A stretch of DNA of 64,000 nt. It comes from Molanna angustata (Eukaryota > Arthropoda > Insecta > Trichoptera > Molannidae). Where the stretch lies: NCBI GenBank assembly GCA_963576475.1, contig OY754977.1, forward strand, positions 18,079,003 to 18,143,002, written 5' to 3'. Positions within the stretch are counted from its first letter, which is position 1. Each line of letters begins with the position of its first letter. The notes under the pieces were generated by a model, which was given only the letters and a program-made list of their open reading frames with translations, had not been told where the DNA came from and made no database searches. The position numbers and the translations under genes are program-made. Below, piece by piece: positions 21,655-32,243 of the stretch.

Positions 21655-21735
21655 CTTCTTTTTCTTCTTGTGCCATGTTTGGTTTATTCAGTTGGATGTC
21701 CGACAAAGAGCATTCAGGGATAAAACTCAACCACG
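21655..21735 (-). mobile_element. Probable LINE family C 3' tail
   Basis: On the minus strand, a GTCGGACATCCAACTGAATA segment is followed by AAGAAGAAAAAGAAGAAG, similar to the GGACATCC..GAAGAAGAA ends at 10750-10830 and 61033-61098. Very short, so tentative. Confidence 0.35.
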
Positions 21736-22337
21736 ATATTTGCTATTCTCAAAAATTGTAATTATATGGTTTTAGAATTTATATATTAATATTGTAACTC
21801 TTAATCATAGAAAAAATATCTTAAGTAAACTTTAAGTTCGTATATTTCATATGTATTATTAATAATGAACTATTATAGAAACAGCTCTAAATCCCTCACA
21901 CGTGTCCCATACGAACATTTCATTGTTTTATGCCAAAATTTTCTTAGATTATAGTCATCATACACACATAATATTCAGATTTAGTAAAAAGGTTCGGATC
22001 CAAATATATCTTCAATGTGTAACTCGAATTGTGGCCCAAGTATTTTTGACAAAGTCACTCAGAAACTGTCCAATGTTTTCCGACAGCATTAACCTAAGCC
22101 AGCCGTTATATTTAAAGTAAACATGACTTGTTTCTTTAGGCTGAAGTTCATAAATATTTTCATGACTCGATCACATCATGTCCCCAATGACCGCAAGCGA
22201 TATTTTTTTAATATTATTTATGTATCTATGTATGATTTTGTTGATAATGTATGTACATTTATGTAGATTACCATTCTGCGTTCATAAAGAGAATCCGTGT
22301 AGGCTCTCGATGAATCTTTACAAAGACCTTAATTTTT
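21736..22337. other. No feature recognised
   Basis: AT-rich DNA; short frames only, none with recognisable motifs. Confidence 0.4.
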
Positions 22338-22492
22338 TGTCCAATTTCGCGTGCCCGCAAGACTCTTGGTCTTGCTGAGTCTGGTCTTGGTCTTAGTATT
22401 GTTCTTGCATCTCCTGTTCTTGCAATGAAACATGCGGTCATGGTCTTGCAAGATCAAGACCAAGACTGCAAGACTTGCTCGTCACTGGACAA
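22338..22492. mobile_element. Imperfect foldback rich in CTTGGTCTTG
   Basis: The left end GTCCAATTTCGCG..CAAGACTC pairs roughly with the right end GCAAGACTTGCTCGTCACTGGAC. Between them CTTGGTCTTG and its complement CAAGACCAAG repeat several times, so the segment can fold extensively. It resembles a decayed MITE; no gene. Confidence 0.5.
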
Positions 22493-22605
22493 TGTGTGCT
22501 ATTATTTCAAAATTTTATGTTTTATTAAATTATTTATAGGCTCTCATGCAAACCTACTTCAGATCATGGTGAACGAGGTATGAAAGGTTAGAAATATAAT
22601 GTAAT

Positions 22606-22690
22606 GATGGGTCGGTGGCAGAGCGGCTATGGCGTTGGATTATTATTCAATAAATCCAGGTTCGAATCATACCTCGATCGATTTCGTTCG
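22606..22690 (+). mobile_element. tRNA-like SINE head
   Basis: GGGTCGGTGGCAGAGCGGCT resembles a tRNA A-box region and CCAGGTTCGAATCATACC a B-box, about 50 nt apart. The acceptor arms do not pair as in a functional tRNA, so a tRNA-derived SINE is more likely. Confidence 0.5.
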
Positions 22691-23569
22691 CCTATATCAC
22701 AAAAAATAATTAACTTAGTTTAAGGGACGTAATACGAGGTTTTATTCATTCTTTATAAAAATGATAGCAAAACGAATTGGTATGTTATAAGGAAAACTGT
22801 CTCGTTATCTAATCGTGGTTAAACGTATGAATTGTGTTCTGCCATCCTAAGGTCGATTCCAGTAGGCAGTAGAGAAAGAATTTACTGAGTAATACTTTTC
22901 ATATTATAATTCTTTCCGATATGAGCTAAAAAACCGCTAAGTTGAAAGCAATTGATTTTCCTGCAGAGGAACCAAAAAAAAATTAATATAATTATCTATA
23001 AAGTGACAAAACGTAGAAATCTAATAATATATTTTTGACACCAATTCACTTAAAAAAATCATATCATAAAAAAATATCGGCCTATAGTGTGTAGGCGACC
23101 GTCAGCGGTGCTTTTAAAAGTTGCCATAAAGTATTTTCACATTGGAATGCGGTAAAAGCTTTAGGCAATATATGGCAGAGAAAAACAATATTAAGTGCTA
23201 TATGTGAGAGAAAATTGATGAGCTACCAATAACACATATTTTATATAAAATACATACACTGAACTACCGTCAATGAATTGTGACAAAAATAATAGCGTAT
23301 TTATTCCAGTGTCTTTGCATTTGGTTTATTTATAGTCGAGATTAATGCCTCAAGCAGAGAAACCGGTAAGTAACATGTGTAGATAATTTTAATGGACGTG
23401 CTTTGGAAATATGGGTAATAACCATCGCATCATTTTTTTTATCGGGGGAAGTCAGAGAGAATCATCAACGATTTCTTGCCATATACCAACATAGTTTCAA
23501 TATTAATCTCATTATTTTTATTATTGGTATAATTCTTCGTGACGCAGTTTGCAAACATTGCATCCTTTT
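22691..23569. other. No firm feature
   Basis: 22845-22870 has AAGGTCGATTCCAG, B-box-like, without an A-box. The rest is AT-rich and unannotatable. Confidence 0.35.
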
Positions 23570-23835
23570 TTACTTTCCACTATTATGGAATAGTGGTGAG
23601 TCATGATTTCACAATTTAAAGCGTATTTTTTACACCAATTTTTCAATTGGTATCATAAGAATGTGCATACTTTGAGTTTCGTCGTGATGTTTTGTGTGTA
23701 TGCCGTAATCCGTATGCCGTACACAATATGTGTCATCTGTACAGCCCAAACTAAAAGCACAATTAACTTCATATTGATACCATATGAGTGAAGTACACTA
23801 AGTTGGAGATGATTAGTTTTCCATAGACAACGGTT
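23570..23835 (+). repeat. Dispersed repeat family R1, copy 2
   Basis: Matches the reverse complement of 56-350 from ATGGAATAG..GAGTCATGATTTC to TTTTCCATAGACAAC with many substitutions. The GCCGTA-type microsatellite of copy 1 is reduced here (23700-23725). Confidence 0.65.
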
Positions 23836-23949
23836 CATTTTATCTCTATGATTACAACAGTTAAAACTTTCCTATTTTTTCTTTCTTGTTTTGTTTGAAT
23901 TTTTGATTCAATGGTAATACATTCTTCAAAAGTGCATTCAGAGCCATGC

Positions 23950-24080
23950 AATTCTTCATAGTTCTGGCCCTCTTATCCCTTGTATTACAAGCTGAAGAAG
24001 TTGGTCTTTTTTCCTTTTCATTATATGTCCAAAGTATTGCATTTTTCTTGACTTTTTGACTGCTTGACCGTAAATCTTCT
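23950..24080 (-). mobile_element. LINE reverse transcriptase C-terminal scrap
   Basis: Minus-strand translation shows KKSRKMQYFGHIMKRKKDQL followed by QLVIQGIRG, the characteristic end of some LINE polyproteins (K..YFGHI.R). Only about 40 residues survive. Confidence 0.6.
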
Positions 24081-24211
24081 CTATATGATACTTAGGTAAA
24101 TAATGTGAAAAAATACCTATCCTATCCACTATCATATAAGTAGAAGTACCTAGTAATAAATAAGATTTGCAAGTGAATACCATGAAATATTTATTTCAAG
24201 AAGAGAATCAA

Positions 24212-24341
24212 AAATATTGCACAAATCTATGAAACTCAAATATTGCACAAATCTATGAAATTCAAATATTGCACAAATCTATGAAACTCAAATATTGCAC
24301 AAATCTATGAAACTCAAATATTGCACAAATCTATGAAACTC
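24212..24341 (+). repeat. 26-bp tandem repeat, five copies
   Basis: The unit AAATATTGCACAAATCTATG plus AAACTC is repeated five times in perfect phase with one variant (AAATTC). The units are contiguous without spacers, so this is a minisatellite, not a CRISPR array. Confidence 0.9.
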
Positions 24342-25017
24342 AAATCGTTTTCATTTTAATTTATGTCTAATCAATTCATCCTAAAAGTCACGATCCTCAA
24401 TACCGATGTATTGACTAATGTTGGTACCAAGGTATCTGTATATTCTTTCCATCCCGTTGGTGTATAATTCGCAATATTTATTATATCTAAATTATCCTTG
24501 AGATTGGATGTGACTAGGATAGCAGAAGGGGACATTAGTCACTAGATTTAATCACATTAGGGAGCGCGCGACCTGCGACCTGACACTACATTCCCATCCA
24601 TCTTCATTTCTTACATAAAATACACCGCCCGAACGCTCTTAACATTTATGAACTCCTGATATTAGGTATTATTGGAATTGATTTATTGTTTTGATTTCAA
24701 AAACAAGATTATTTTACTCAATTTTGTATGGCTAACCTACTTAATGTTTTTTGAAAATAATATAGAATAGACACTTCCGATTACTTTACCTATATCAAAT
24801 TTACTCAGAATAAGTATATTTTTTATCTTTCATTTATATTTTGTTATTTTTAGTAACGATATTTTTTTTTAAAGAAAAACCAATTCTTGAGTTGGTTTCA
24901 TTATAAACATACCATAGAAATATCGATTACTCTGCGGTTACCCAGTTGATTCCAGAATAATATTTTTTTTCGTACGTAATTTTATCTATGTTCATAGCTT
25001 CTTTTTACCTATTTTTT
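24342..25017. other. No feature recognised
   Basis: AT-rich DNA without supported frames. Confidence 0.4.
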
Positions 25018-25135
25018 TTAAATTTATTTATTTATTTATTAAAATTTTCAAAATATTTTTTTTACATATTATATATATCCACCTCACTAGGCTTAACCTG
25101 CACCGAGGTGTGCTATTAAAAAATATAAAAATAAA
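25018..25135 (-). mobile_element. LINE family B 3' end
   Basis: An ATTT repeat (25019-25042), then a spacer, then CACCTCACTAGGCTTAACCT and CACCGAGGTG, matches the 3' untranslated region of the LINE at 52591-54078. The CACCTC..GAGGTG pair can form a stem-loop in both copies. 5' truncated before any coding sequence. Confidence 0.65.
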
Positions 25136-25293
25136 GTGGAAACGTACCATTGTTTTTTATTTTTTTGATTATATAAATAGCTTTTATATAATAACTTATA
25201 CACTATAATATATTCAATAATGCATTGACATACAGTTTTTGGTTATTCGTGAAAGGGGACACAAGCTTTCAGACAAATATTTGATAATATATT

Positions 25294-26149
25294 TGTTTGT
25301 GCTCAATGTTCTCTGGAACGCCAAGCAGACGGATGTCCAAGAAGGTTCAGAAGATGAAGAAGAAGACAGCGTGATAGTTTCAACTTGTTTTGTATTCAGT
25401 GTTGTTTCTTGTAGAGAAGCAGATGTCTTGGTACAGTAGTAAAGTAAGGCTTGAGAAGAAGTGTGTCTTTCAAATACGGACATCGTATATTTATACAAAT
25501 GATTGGTGTCGCGGTGGAGGGGGAAGTTTCAATTGTTATCCTGACGCAAATACGAAGATTTTCACTATCATTTTGATGTTAATATCTTTCTAGAAATTTT
25601 ACAATATTACTTTCACACCTCATATTATTTTTGTTATAGTACGCAAGAATTCTGCTTCCCTTTTACATAACATTAACATATATACCTTTTACATAGCTTA
25701 ATACATAAATTATTATATCTATTTTAATTGGGTATCTTGAACTTTTATTTACATACAAACGTTATTTGAATACCACAAATTACACTAAATAAACAAAATA
25801 TATTATATTATTGTAGAGCAAGACACCATCTTATATTCTACCAGGCCATTTGATTCATAGATATAAATAGTTATTTTAAAAAGATGAAAAAGTAAAAAAT
25901 ATATAGTTAAAAAATTTGGTTTGACGATACGTTTGGTGTGCACGCTGTGGTTGAATTATAGGAGTAATTTTGACTGCTGCCTACTACACATGGAGGTCAC
26001 GTGATAACTTTCGCGCCTTGCTTGTATCACATTGGCGGCAACATAAGGTATAGTAGTTTAAAAAATGATGTGTATTAAAATCATTTGATAGGTATAAAAT
26101 ATAAATAAATAGTATGGTTATAGGCATAGATATCACATTGGCGGCAACA
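25294..26149 (-). repeat. BEL 3' LTR
   Basis: 856 bp. It differs from the other LTR only near 25643 (G/C) and 25715 (A/T). On the plus strand the terminal 20 bp, TATCACATTGGCGGCAACAT, also occurs about 105 bp inward (26026-26045), a duplicated LTR terminus. Confidence 0.96.
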
Positions 26150-26160
26150 TACTGCCCCCT
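26150..26160 (-). promoter_or_regulatory. BEL polypurine tract
   Basis: On the minus strand AGGGGGCAGTA directly precedes the 3' LTR, the expected plus-strand primer. Confidence 0.75.
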
Positions 26161-26197
26161 GTGAATTCAATTCACTAATAGTAGGCCGACAATATAT

Positions 26198-29100
26198 TTA
26201 TTTTACATCTAATATGGCAATCTTTGTCACAGGTCGACGATATGTTCCCGCTTTTGTCGTAATATCCACCACTCTGACTTGATTATCTTTACCAGGAAAG
26301 ATTTTTGTTATGATACCTTTCGGCCATGTGTTACGCGGAAACGACTTGTCACATAGAATTGCAACATCACCTACTTGTATGGGAGGGACATTTTCATGCC
26401 ACTTAGGTCGTTTTATTAAAGTTGGTAAATACTCTTTAATCCATCTCTTCCAAAAATGGTCTGCAAAATACTGAGCAATACGCCATTGCCTTTTTAAACA
26501 AAGATCAGTTTTGTCAAACAAACCAGTGGCTGGTGAATCGTAATTATAGCCTAATAAAAAATGATTCGGCGTTAAAGTCTCCGCGTCTTTACTATCGAGT
26601 GACACATGAGTGAGAGGTCGTGAATTAACTATGTTTTCTGCTTCCAATAGGAATGTATGTAATGTTTCCGATCGTGGTGCTTGATCCTTCATAATAGCAT
26701 ATAAAGCTCTTTTAACAGATTTCACCAAACTTTCCCATGCGCCGCCATGGTGGGGAGACCCCGGTGAGATGAATTTCCAATTAATTTTTCTTATGCACAT
26801 TTCGTTGGATATTTTTTCTTTGTTTAATGCGTCTATGGCATTTCGTAGTTCTTTGTCGCTCCCTTTTAAGTTTGTGCCATTATCACTATATATTACTTCC
26901 GGACAAGACCTTCTTGCGATAAATCTTCGTATACCTAAAATAGCCGAATCTGTGCTTAGTGAATCGGCGACTTCTATGTGAACAGCCCTAGTTGAAAGAC
27001 ATGTAAATAACATTCCGTACCTTTTTTCGTTTCTTCTTCCAATCGTTATGTTGATCGGTCCGAAAAAATCTAAGCCAGTATTTGTAAATGGACGAATGTG
27101 ATGTTGTAGTCTTTCATTCGGAAGGCTACCCATTAAAGGAATATTTGGCGCGACTTTTTCATTTTTACATCGTTGACATGTAAAATTAATTTTCTTCACC
27201 AATTGCCTACCATTAATAATCCAGTATTTCTGTTTAATTGAATTTAAAACGTGTTCGACACCAGCATGACCAGATTTTTCATGATAATACGTTACAATTA
27301 ATTCCGATAATCGATCTTTATAGTCAAGAATTATCGGAAATATTGTACTCAAAGGAATATCTTCTGCTTCAGATATTCGACTTTGTATTCGAAGTATTCC
27401 GTTAGTATCTATGCATGCATTTAATTCTCTAATCTTACTATTTTTCTGTATAGGTTTATTATTTTTTATGAGATCAATTTCCTTCTGAAAACTTCTGTTT
27501 TGAGATTCTTTCAATAAAATGTTTTCGGCACGTTTCATGTTATCTGCAGTTGGTGATGAGTTGATTGTGTTATTTTTGCATTTTTCAATAAAATTCAGTA
27601 CGTATGCTACTGTTCGCAAAACGCGTAGGTACTTAGAAAAACGATTCAAATCTATAAAACAATATTCTTGTATATTTAATGTACATGAAGGTTTCAACTC
27701 CAATAGTTCTTCATTCACTTCAACGTTCTTTTCTCCTTTTTCTTTCGGCCATTTATCACACGGTGATTTTAAAAATTCAGGTCCCGACAACCACCTGCTG
27801 TTTGGACTTAGATCCATTTCGGTATTTGCGTCACGCGTTGCTTCGTCAGCTACGTTTTCATTTGATGGCAACCATCTCCAACAGTCACTGCCTACGAGAT
27901 CTTCTATCTCACCTAAGCGATGCGCCACGAAAGGCTTAAAATTTCTCGAGTGTGATTTTAACCAACACATGACCGTTTTTGAATCCGTCCAAAAATGTTT
28001 TGAATTGAATAAGAGCGTATGTTCTTCTAAGATAGTTTTAGCCAATCTACTACCTAATAATGCGCCTTGTAATTCCAATCTCGGTATTGAGACAGATTTT
28101 ATCGGTGCGACACGAGTCTTACTGGCAATAAAATATGTAGAAATATTTCCGTCCTTGTCTTGTACGCGACCATACGCTACACTACATATTGCTTTCTCGC
28201 TTGCGTCACAAAATATATGTAGTTGTCGATCAACTACTTCACCAAAATAAATATCGTAATATCGCGGTATTTTTACTGAATTTATCGTATGGAGATACTC
28301 TAACCATTTTAACCAATCCGAAAAATTTCGATCATTTAATTTTGTGTCCCATTCGATACCCGATCTCCATACTTCTTGTAAGAGTATTTTAGACTTTATC
28401 GTAAAAGGTGATAGTATCCCAAGAGGATCGAATATTGTCATAATTATTTTTAACATTTCTCTTTTCGTAGGCCGTTGTCTTCCGTTTATAAGTTCGCTAG
28501 ATATCTTTTTAAAGCTAAGGTCAAAAGAAAATTCGTCTGTATTAGGATTCCACTGTAATCCTAGGGTTCGCTGAATTGGTATTTCATTTTGTTCTAAGTT
28601 TACTAGCCCCGTTGTTTTGTCTGAAGCTGGAATATCGTCTAGAACTTGTGGTATATTACATGCCCAACTTGTTAATTTGAATGCACCATGTTGATGAATT
28701 TCTCTTACTTGTTTTATTAATATTTTTGCCTCCTCTACCGAATCTGCGCTGTCTAAATAATCATCCATGTAAAATTTTGATTTTATTGTATTTACAGCTT
28801 GAGGGTATCGGGTTTCAAACTTTTCGGCATTTATATTCTTAACAAACTGAGCTGATGAGGGAGAACATTTGGCGCCAAAAATCATGGAATGCATTGCATA
28901 CACAGCTGGTTTAGTAGAGCGATCGTTACCACGCCACAAAAATAATTGAAATGGTATATCTTTTTCGCAGATTTTTATTTGTAAGAACATTTCTTGTATA
29001 TCAGCGGTAAATGCAATCTTTTTCTGTCTAAATTTAAACATTATTCCAATGAGTGTGTTGTAAAGATCGGGTCCAGTCAACAGTCTATCATTCAGTGATA

Positions 29101-32100
29101 TTCCTTTTGATTTTGCGGCTGCGTCAAATACGAGACGCAGTTTTCCCGGTTTATTTGGGTTATATACAGCGAAATGAGGTAAGAACCATTTTTGAGAATC
29201 TGATAAGTTTTCACTGTTAGAAAAAGGTCTCGCATAACCCTTTTCTATGTAATGCTGCATTTTGGTACAGTAAGCATCAGAAAATTCTTTATTTTTGTCC
29301 ATTTTTGTCTCCAATGACGACAATCTGTTTTTAGCTGTTTCATAGCTGTTGGGCAAGTAATTTTCATTGCATTTCCATAGCAATCCTGTTTCCCAATTTT
29401 GACAGGTATTATTATAAGTCGTCGTTTCATTTAAAATTGTATATGCCCGTTTATCATCATTACATATTTTTGGATTTGTAATACCAACGTCATCTAATTT
29501 GAAACTTTCTTTTATGATTTCATAGAGCTGTGAGTCTTGTTCACTTAAATGTAAGCTAATGTTCTCTTTGGTTGTGGTTGTAGGAATATGTCCTAAAGGT
29601 ACCCACCCTAGAAGTGTATGTGACATTGAGATACTTTTATTTCCCTGATTAATGCTACGGGATATTATTAATTCCCAATTATTTTGTCCGATCAACATTT
29701 TTGGCTTGACACCTCTTTTTAAGAACGTAAAGTTTTCAGGATAACAATTTTTATTTATTTGTTTATGATTGATTACAACACTTTGCTCTGGTAAATTTAA
29801 TTTTCTGACCGTCCGAATGTATGCTGTGTAAGTATTAGGTTCATTTATCCCCTTAATTCGGACCTGTGCATGTATTGATTGCGAATCGGTCGATGTCATA
29901 TCATTTACACCGTGTAATTCTAGGTTTGATATTGGACCTGTTAGGCCGATGTTTTGAGCTATCTCTGCTTCCAAAAGGGAAACCGTAGACCCATCATCGA
30001 GAAGAGCATATATTTCAATGCTTCCCGATGGACCACTTAGTAAAACAGGTACGATTTTTAGCAATATCTCCTTTTTTTCCCATGTATTTGTGACGGTTTC
30101 ATTATTACTATTGTCATCATCATAACTTTTAAATTCTTCTGTTAATGATTTAGTATCGTATAATAAGCTGTTATACTTTTTGTTAGGATGCTTCTTATAA
30201 CCATTACAAGAAAAACGTGAATGATTTTTGGTCAAACATTTAAAACAAAGTTTATTCCCTTTAACAAACTCCCACCGTTGGGGAACGGAAATACTTTTAA
30301 ATTTCTCACAATTCCAAATATGATGCGTGTTTTTACACATTAAACAAAAAATGTTTTTGTTTTTATCGGTTGTATTTAAAACGTATTTATTTTCATTCGA
30401 ACGCTTGTATTGAAATTTATTATTTTTAAATTCCTGATATTTATTGACATTTTGCTTAACATTACGTGAACTCGTAAATGCAGATATACCAGAATTTCGC
30501 GAATTAATTACAATTTCTTCTAACCATTCCGACAAATAACATATAACCGGCCTTCCGCTTTTCTTTCTGTTGCTGTCTATTAACCAAAGGGCTCTTAAAT
30601 TGTTTGGTAATTTATTTACTAAACACGATAATAATTCCGGATTATATAAATGTCCTATATTATTTAATGAATTTAACATTCCGACTAAATTTTTTATTTT
30701 ACAAGAGAATTTTATTAAAGAATCCGTACCGGATTGTTCTTCTAATTTATTTAAGTTTCTTATGTCACCTATTGTGCGTTCGATAATGACATCGTGATTG
30801 CCAAATATATTTTCTAAAGTGGTCATAATGTCCGGAACATTATGTGGTGATAATAATAGTGACGATACAGCTTCCCGAGCATCACCTTTAAGAGATTTTT
30901 GTAATCGGTAAAGATTTTCACAATTAGATATATTTAAGTATGAAGAAGTATGTTCATAAATGGATTTAAAGGATATCCATTCTATTGGATTTCCAGAAAA
31001 AACAGGTAATTCCTGTGATTTTGGCCTGGGAGAATAAATTGATAGTGCCTTACCGATACAGTCTGCAAGACGATCTTCGTTGAAGGTCGAAGGTGTCTGC
31101 CAACGATGCTCGTCTCCCCGCTCGGGTCCTTGAGGAAGCAAACACTGCACCCTGGGCAGTCGTTCCGAAAGTGGCTCCCTTGGCTGTGAGTGCCGTCCTC
31201 CTGACGGCTGGTCCGAGGTTTGCGCCATCCTTGGAAGCATGTACTGCCCATCAGGCAGTTTATCCTGAAGTTGCTCCCTTGGCTGCGAATGCCGTCCTCC
31301 TGACGGCTGGTCCGAGGTCTGCGTCATCCTTGGAAGCATGTACTGCCCCCCAGGCAGTTGGTCCTGAAGTAGCTCCCTTGGCTGCGAGTGCCGTCCTCCT
31401 GACGGCTGGTCCGAGGTCTGCGTCATCCTTGGAAGCATGTACTGCCCATCAGGCAGTTGATCCTGAAGTTGCTCCCTTGGCTGCGAATGCCGTCCTCCTG
31501 ACGGCTGGTCCGAGGTCTGCGCCATCCTTGGAAGCATGTACTGCCCCCCAGGCAGTTGATCCTGAAGTTGCTCCCTTGGCTGCGAATGCCGTCCTCCTGA
31601 CGGCTGGTCCGAGGTCTGCGCCATCCTTGGAAGCATGTACTGCCCCCCAGGCAGTTGGTCCTGAAGTTGCTCCCTTGGCTGCGAGTGCCGTCCTCCTGAC
31701 GGCTGGTCCGAGGTCTGCGTCATCCTTGGAAGCATGTACTGCCCATCAGGCAGTTGATCCTGAAGTTGCTCCCTTGGCTGCGAGTGCCGTCCTCCTGACG
31801 GCTGGTCCGAGGTCTGCGTCATCCTTGGAAGCATGTACTGCCCCTCAGGCAGTTGGTCCTGAAGTTGCTCCCTAGGCTGCGCCAAATCCTGGTATTGTGT
31901 TCCTTCTGAAGCTGGTGGTGTCGATGCGTTTCTTCTACTGCACTCATCTGCCCATTCCTGGACCCTTGATGAAGCTATGCTTCCTTCTATCCTGGATTTG
32001 GATAATTCGAGCAATTGTTTTGCGTGTGCTTCTTCTGCTTCGATAATGCTCTGTTCTGCTTCCAGTTTTGCTTTCTCAATAGCAATTCTTGCCCTATTTC

Positions 32101-32206
32101 TTGTTAGTCGAAGCACGGTTGAGGATGCTTCCATATGAGCCTGTATCCAATTGTTGCGGTCATCTCTGTTGCTGTAGGATGGTGCTTTAGCTGCTCCTTG
32201 GTCCAT
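26198..32206 (-). CDS. gag-pol: BEL/Pao Gag-Pol polyprotein (about 2002 aa)
   Basis: The start chosen is the Met at 32204-32206 (MDQGAAKAPSYSNRD), the first ATG after the primer site. The frame is also open upstream to an ATG at 32290 inside the LTR. Order: coiled N-terminus (EKAKLEAEQSIIEAEEAH); seven and a half 33-residue repeats; Gag core (LPVFSGNPIEWISFKSIYEH); two zinc knuckles (CLMCKNTHHIWNC, CFKCLTKNHSRFSC); aspartic protease with LLDDGST near residue 737; reverse transcriptase with YMDD near 1146; RNase H (IFCDASE); integrase with an H-H-C-C site (HEKSGHAGVEH..CQRC), LDFFGP, SDNGTNL near 1774 and an AWESL Glu 49 residues later. No stop or frameshift is seen, and the length is usual for BEL. 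Gag and Pol share one frame, as in most BEL elements. No envelope gene. Confidence 0.96.
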   Translation of the reverse strand: MDQGAAKAPSYSNRDDRNNWIQAHMEASSTVLRLTRNRARIAIEKAKLEAEQSIIEAEEAHAKQLLELSKSRIEGSIASSRVQEWADECSRRNASTPPASEGTQYQDLAQPREQLQDQLPEGQYMLPRMTQTSDQPSGGRHSQPREQLQDQLPDGQYMLPRMTQTSDQPSGGRHSQPREQLQDQLPGGQYMLPRMAQTSDQPSGGRHSQPREQLQDQLPGGQYMLPRMAQTSDQPSGGRHSQPREQLQDQLPDGQYMLPRMTQTSDQPSGGRHSQPRELLQDQLPGGQYMLPRMTQTSDQPSGGRHSQPREQLQDKLPDGQYMLPRMAQTSDQPSGGRHSQPREPLSERLPRVQCLLPQGPERGDEHRWQTPSTFNEDRLADCIGKALSIYSPRPKSQELPVFSGNPIEWISFKSIYEHTSSYLNISNCENLYRLQKSLKGDAREAVSSLLLSPHNVPDIMTTLENIFGNHDVIIERTIGDIRNLNKLEEQSGTDSLIKFSCKIKNLVGMLNSLNNIGHLYNPELLSCLVNKLPNNLRALWLIDSNRKKSGRPVICYLSEWLEEIVINSRNSGISAFTSSRNVKQNVNKYQEFKNNKFQYKRSNENKYVLNTTDKNKNIFCLMCKNTHHIWNCEKFKSISVPQRWEFVKGNKLCFKCLTKNHSRFSCNGYKKHPNKKYNSLLYDTKSLTEEFKSYDDDNSNNETVTNTWEKKEILLKIVPVLLSGPSGSIEIYALLDDGSTVSLLEAEIAQNIGLTGPISNLELHGVNDMTSTDSQSIHAQVRIKGINEPNTYTAYIRTVRKLNLPEQSVVINHKQINKNCYPENFTFLKRGVKPKMLIGQNNWELIISRSINQGNKSISMSHTLLGWVPLGHIPTTTTKENISLHLSEQDSQLYEIIKESFKLDDVGITNPKICNDDKRAYTILNETTTYNNTCQNWETGLLWKCNENYLPNSYETAKNRLSSLETKMDKNKEFSDAYCTKMQHYIEKGYARPFSNSENLSDSQKWFLPHFAVYNPNKPGKLRLVFDAAAKSKGISLNDRLLTGPDLYNTLIGIMFKFRQKKIAFTADIQEMFLQIKICEKDIPFQLFLWRGNDRSTKPAVYAMHSMIFGAKCSPSSAQFVKNINAEKFETRYPQAVNTIKSKFYMDDYLDSADSVEEAKILIKQVREIHQHGAFKLTSWACNIPQVLDDIPASDKTTGLVNLEQNEIPIQRTLGLQWNPNTDEFSFDLSFKKISSELINGRQRPTKREMLKIIMTIFDPLGILSPFTIKSKILLQEVWRSGIEWDTKLNDRNFSDWLKWLEYLHTINSVKIPRYYDIYFGEVVDRQLHIFCDASEKAICSVAYGRVQDKDGNISTYFIASKTRVAPIKSVSIPRLELQGALLGSRLAKTILEEHTLLFNSKHFWTDSKTVMCWLKSHSRNFKPFVAHRLGEIEDLVGSDCWRWLPSNENVADEATRDANTEMDLSPNSRWLSGPEFLKSPCDKWPKEKGEKNVEVNEELLELKPSCTLNIQEYCFIDLNRFSKYLRVLRTVAYVLNFIEKCKNNTINSSPTADNMKRAENILLKESQNRSFQKEIDLIKNNKPIQKNSKIRELNACIDTNGILRIQSRISEAEDIPLSTIFPIILDYKDRLSELIVTYYHEKSGHAGVEHVLNSIKQKYWIINGRQLVKKINFTCQRCKNEKVAPNIPLMGSLPNERLQHHIRPFTNTGLDFFGPINITIGRRNEKRYGMLFTCLSTRAVHIEVADSLSTDSAILGIRRFIARRSCPEVIYSDNGTNLKGSDKELRNAIDALNKEKISNEMCIRKINWKFISPGSPHHGGAWESLVKSVKRALYAIMKDQAPRSETLHTFLLEAENIVNSRPLTHVSLDSKDAETLTPNHFLLGYNYDSPATGLFDKTDLCLKRQWRIAQYFADHFWKRWIKEYLPTLIKRPKWHENVPPIQVGDVAILCDKSFPRNTWPKGIITKIFPGKDNQVRVVDITTKAGTYRRPVTKIAILDVK
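31085..31879 (-). repeat. 99-bp coding tandem repeat in BEL gag
   Basis: Seven near-identical 99-bp units (31187-31879) encode QPREQLQDQLP-GQYMLPRM and (A/T)QTSDQPSGGRHS. A degenerate eighth (QPREPLSERLPRVQCLLPQ) follows to about 31085. Variation is mainly at the residue before GQYM (E/D/G) and at M(T/A)Q. The repeat is a glutamine- and proline-rich disordered linker between the coiled coil and the Gag core. Near-identity indicates recent expansion. Confidence 0.95.
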
Positions 32207-32224
32207 GATACTGTGGTGTTCCAG

Positions 32225-32242
32225 ATCCGGCTCGAAGGACCA
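32225..32242 (-). promoter_or_regulatory. BEL primer binding site, tRNA-Tyr
   Basis: Minus-strand TGGTCCTTCGAGCCGGAT is complementary to the 3' end of insect tyrosine tRNA (..ATCCGGCTCGAAGGA plus CCA) over all 18 positions, one base after the 5' LTR. Confidence 0.85.
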
Positions 32243-32243
32243 A

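Noticed and set aside
22606..22690. A functional tRNA gene
   Set aside because: A- and B-box-like motifs are present, but the acceptor and anticodon stems do not pair properly; a SINE head is the better explanation.
24212..24341. 26-bp direct repeats as a CRISPR-like array
   Set aside because: No spacers between units; simple minisatellite.
25239..25593. Small plus-strand frames in both BEL LTRs
   Set aside because: They lie wholly in LTR sequence antisense to the element and have no recognisable product.
27519..28250. Plus-strand frame of 243 codons
   Set aside because: Antisense to the BEL RNase H/integrase region and lacks any domain motif.
31093..31875. Plus-strand open frame of 260 codons with a regular 33-residue repeat
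   Set aside because: It is the antisense reading of the 99-bp tandem repeat in the BEL gag-pol gene. Because 99 is divisible by 3, every frame stays open. The opposite strand has the protein motifs.
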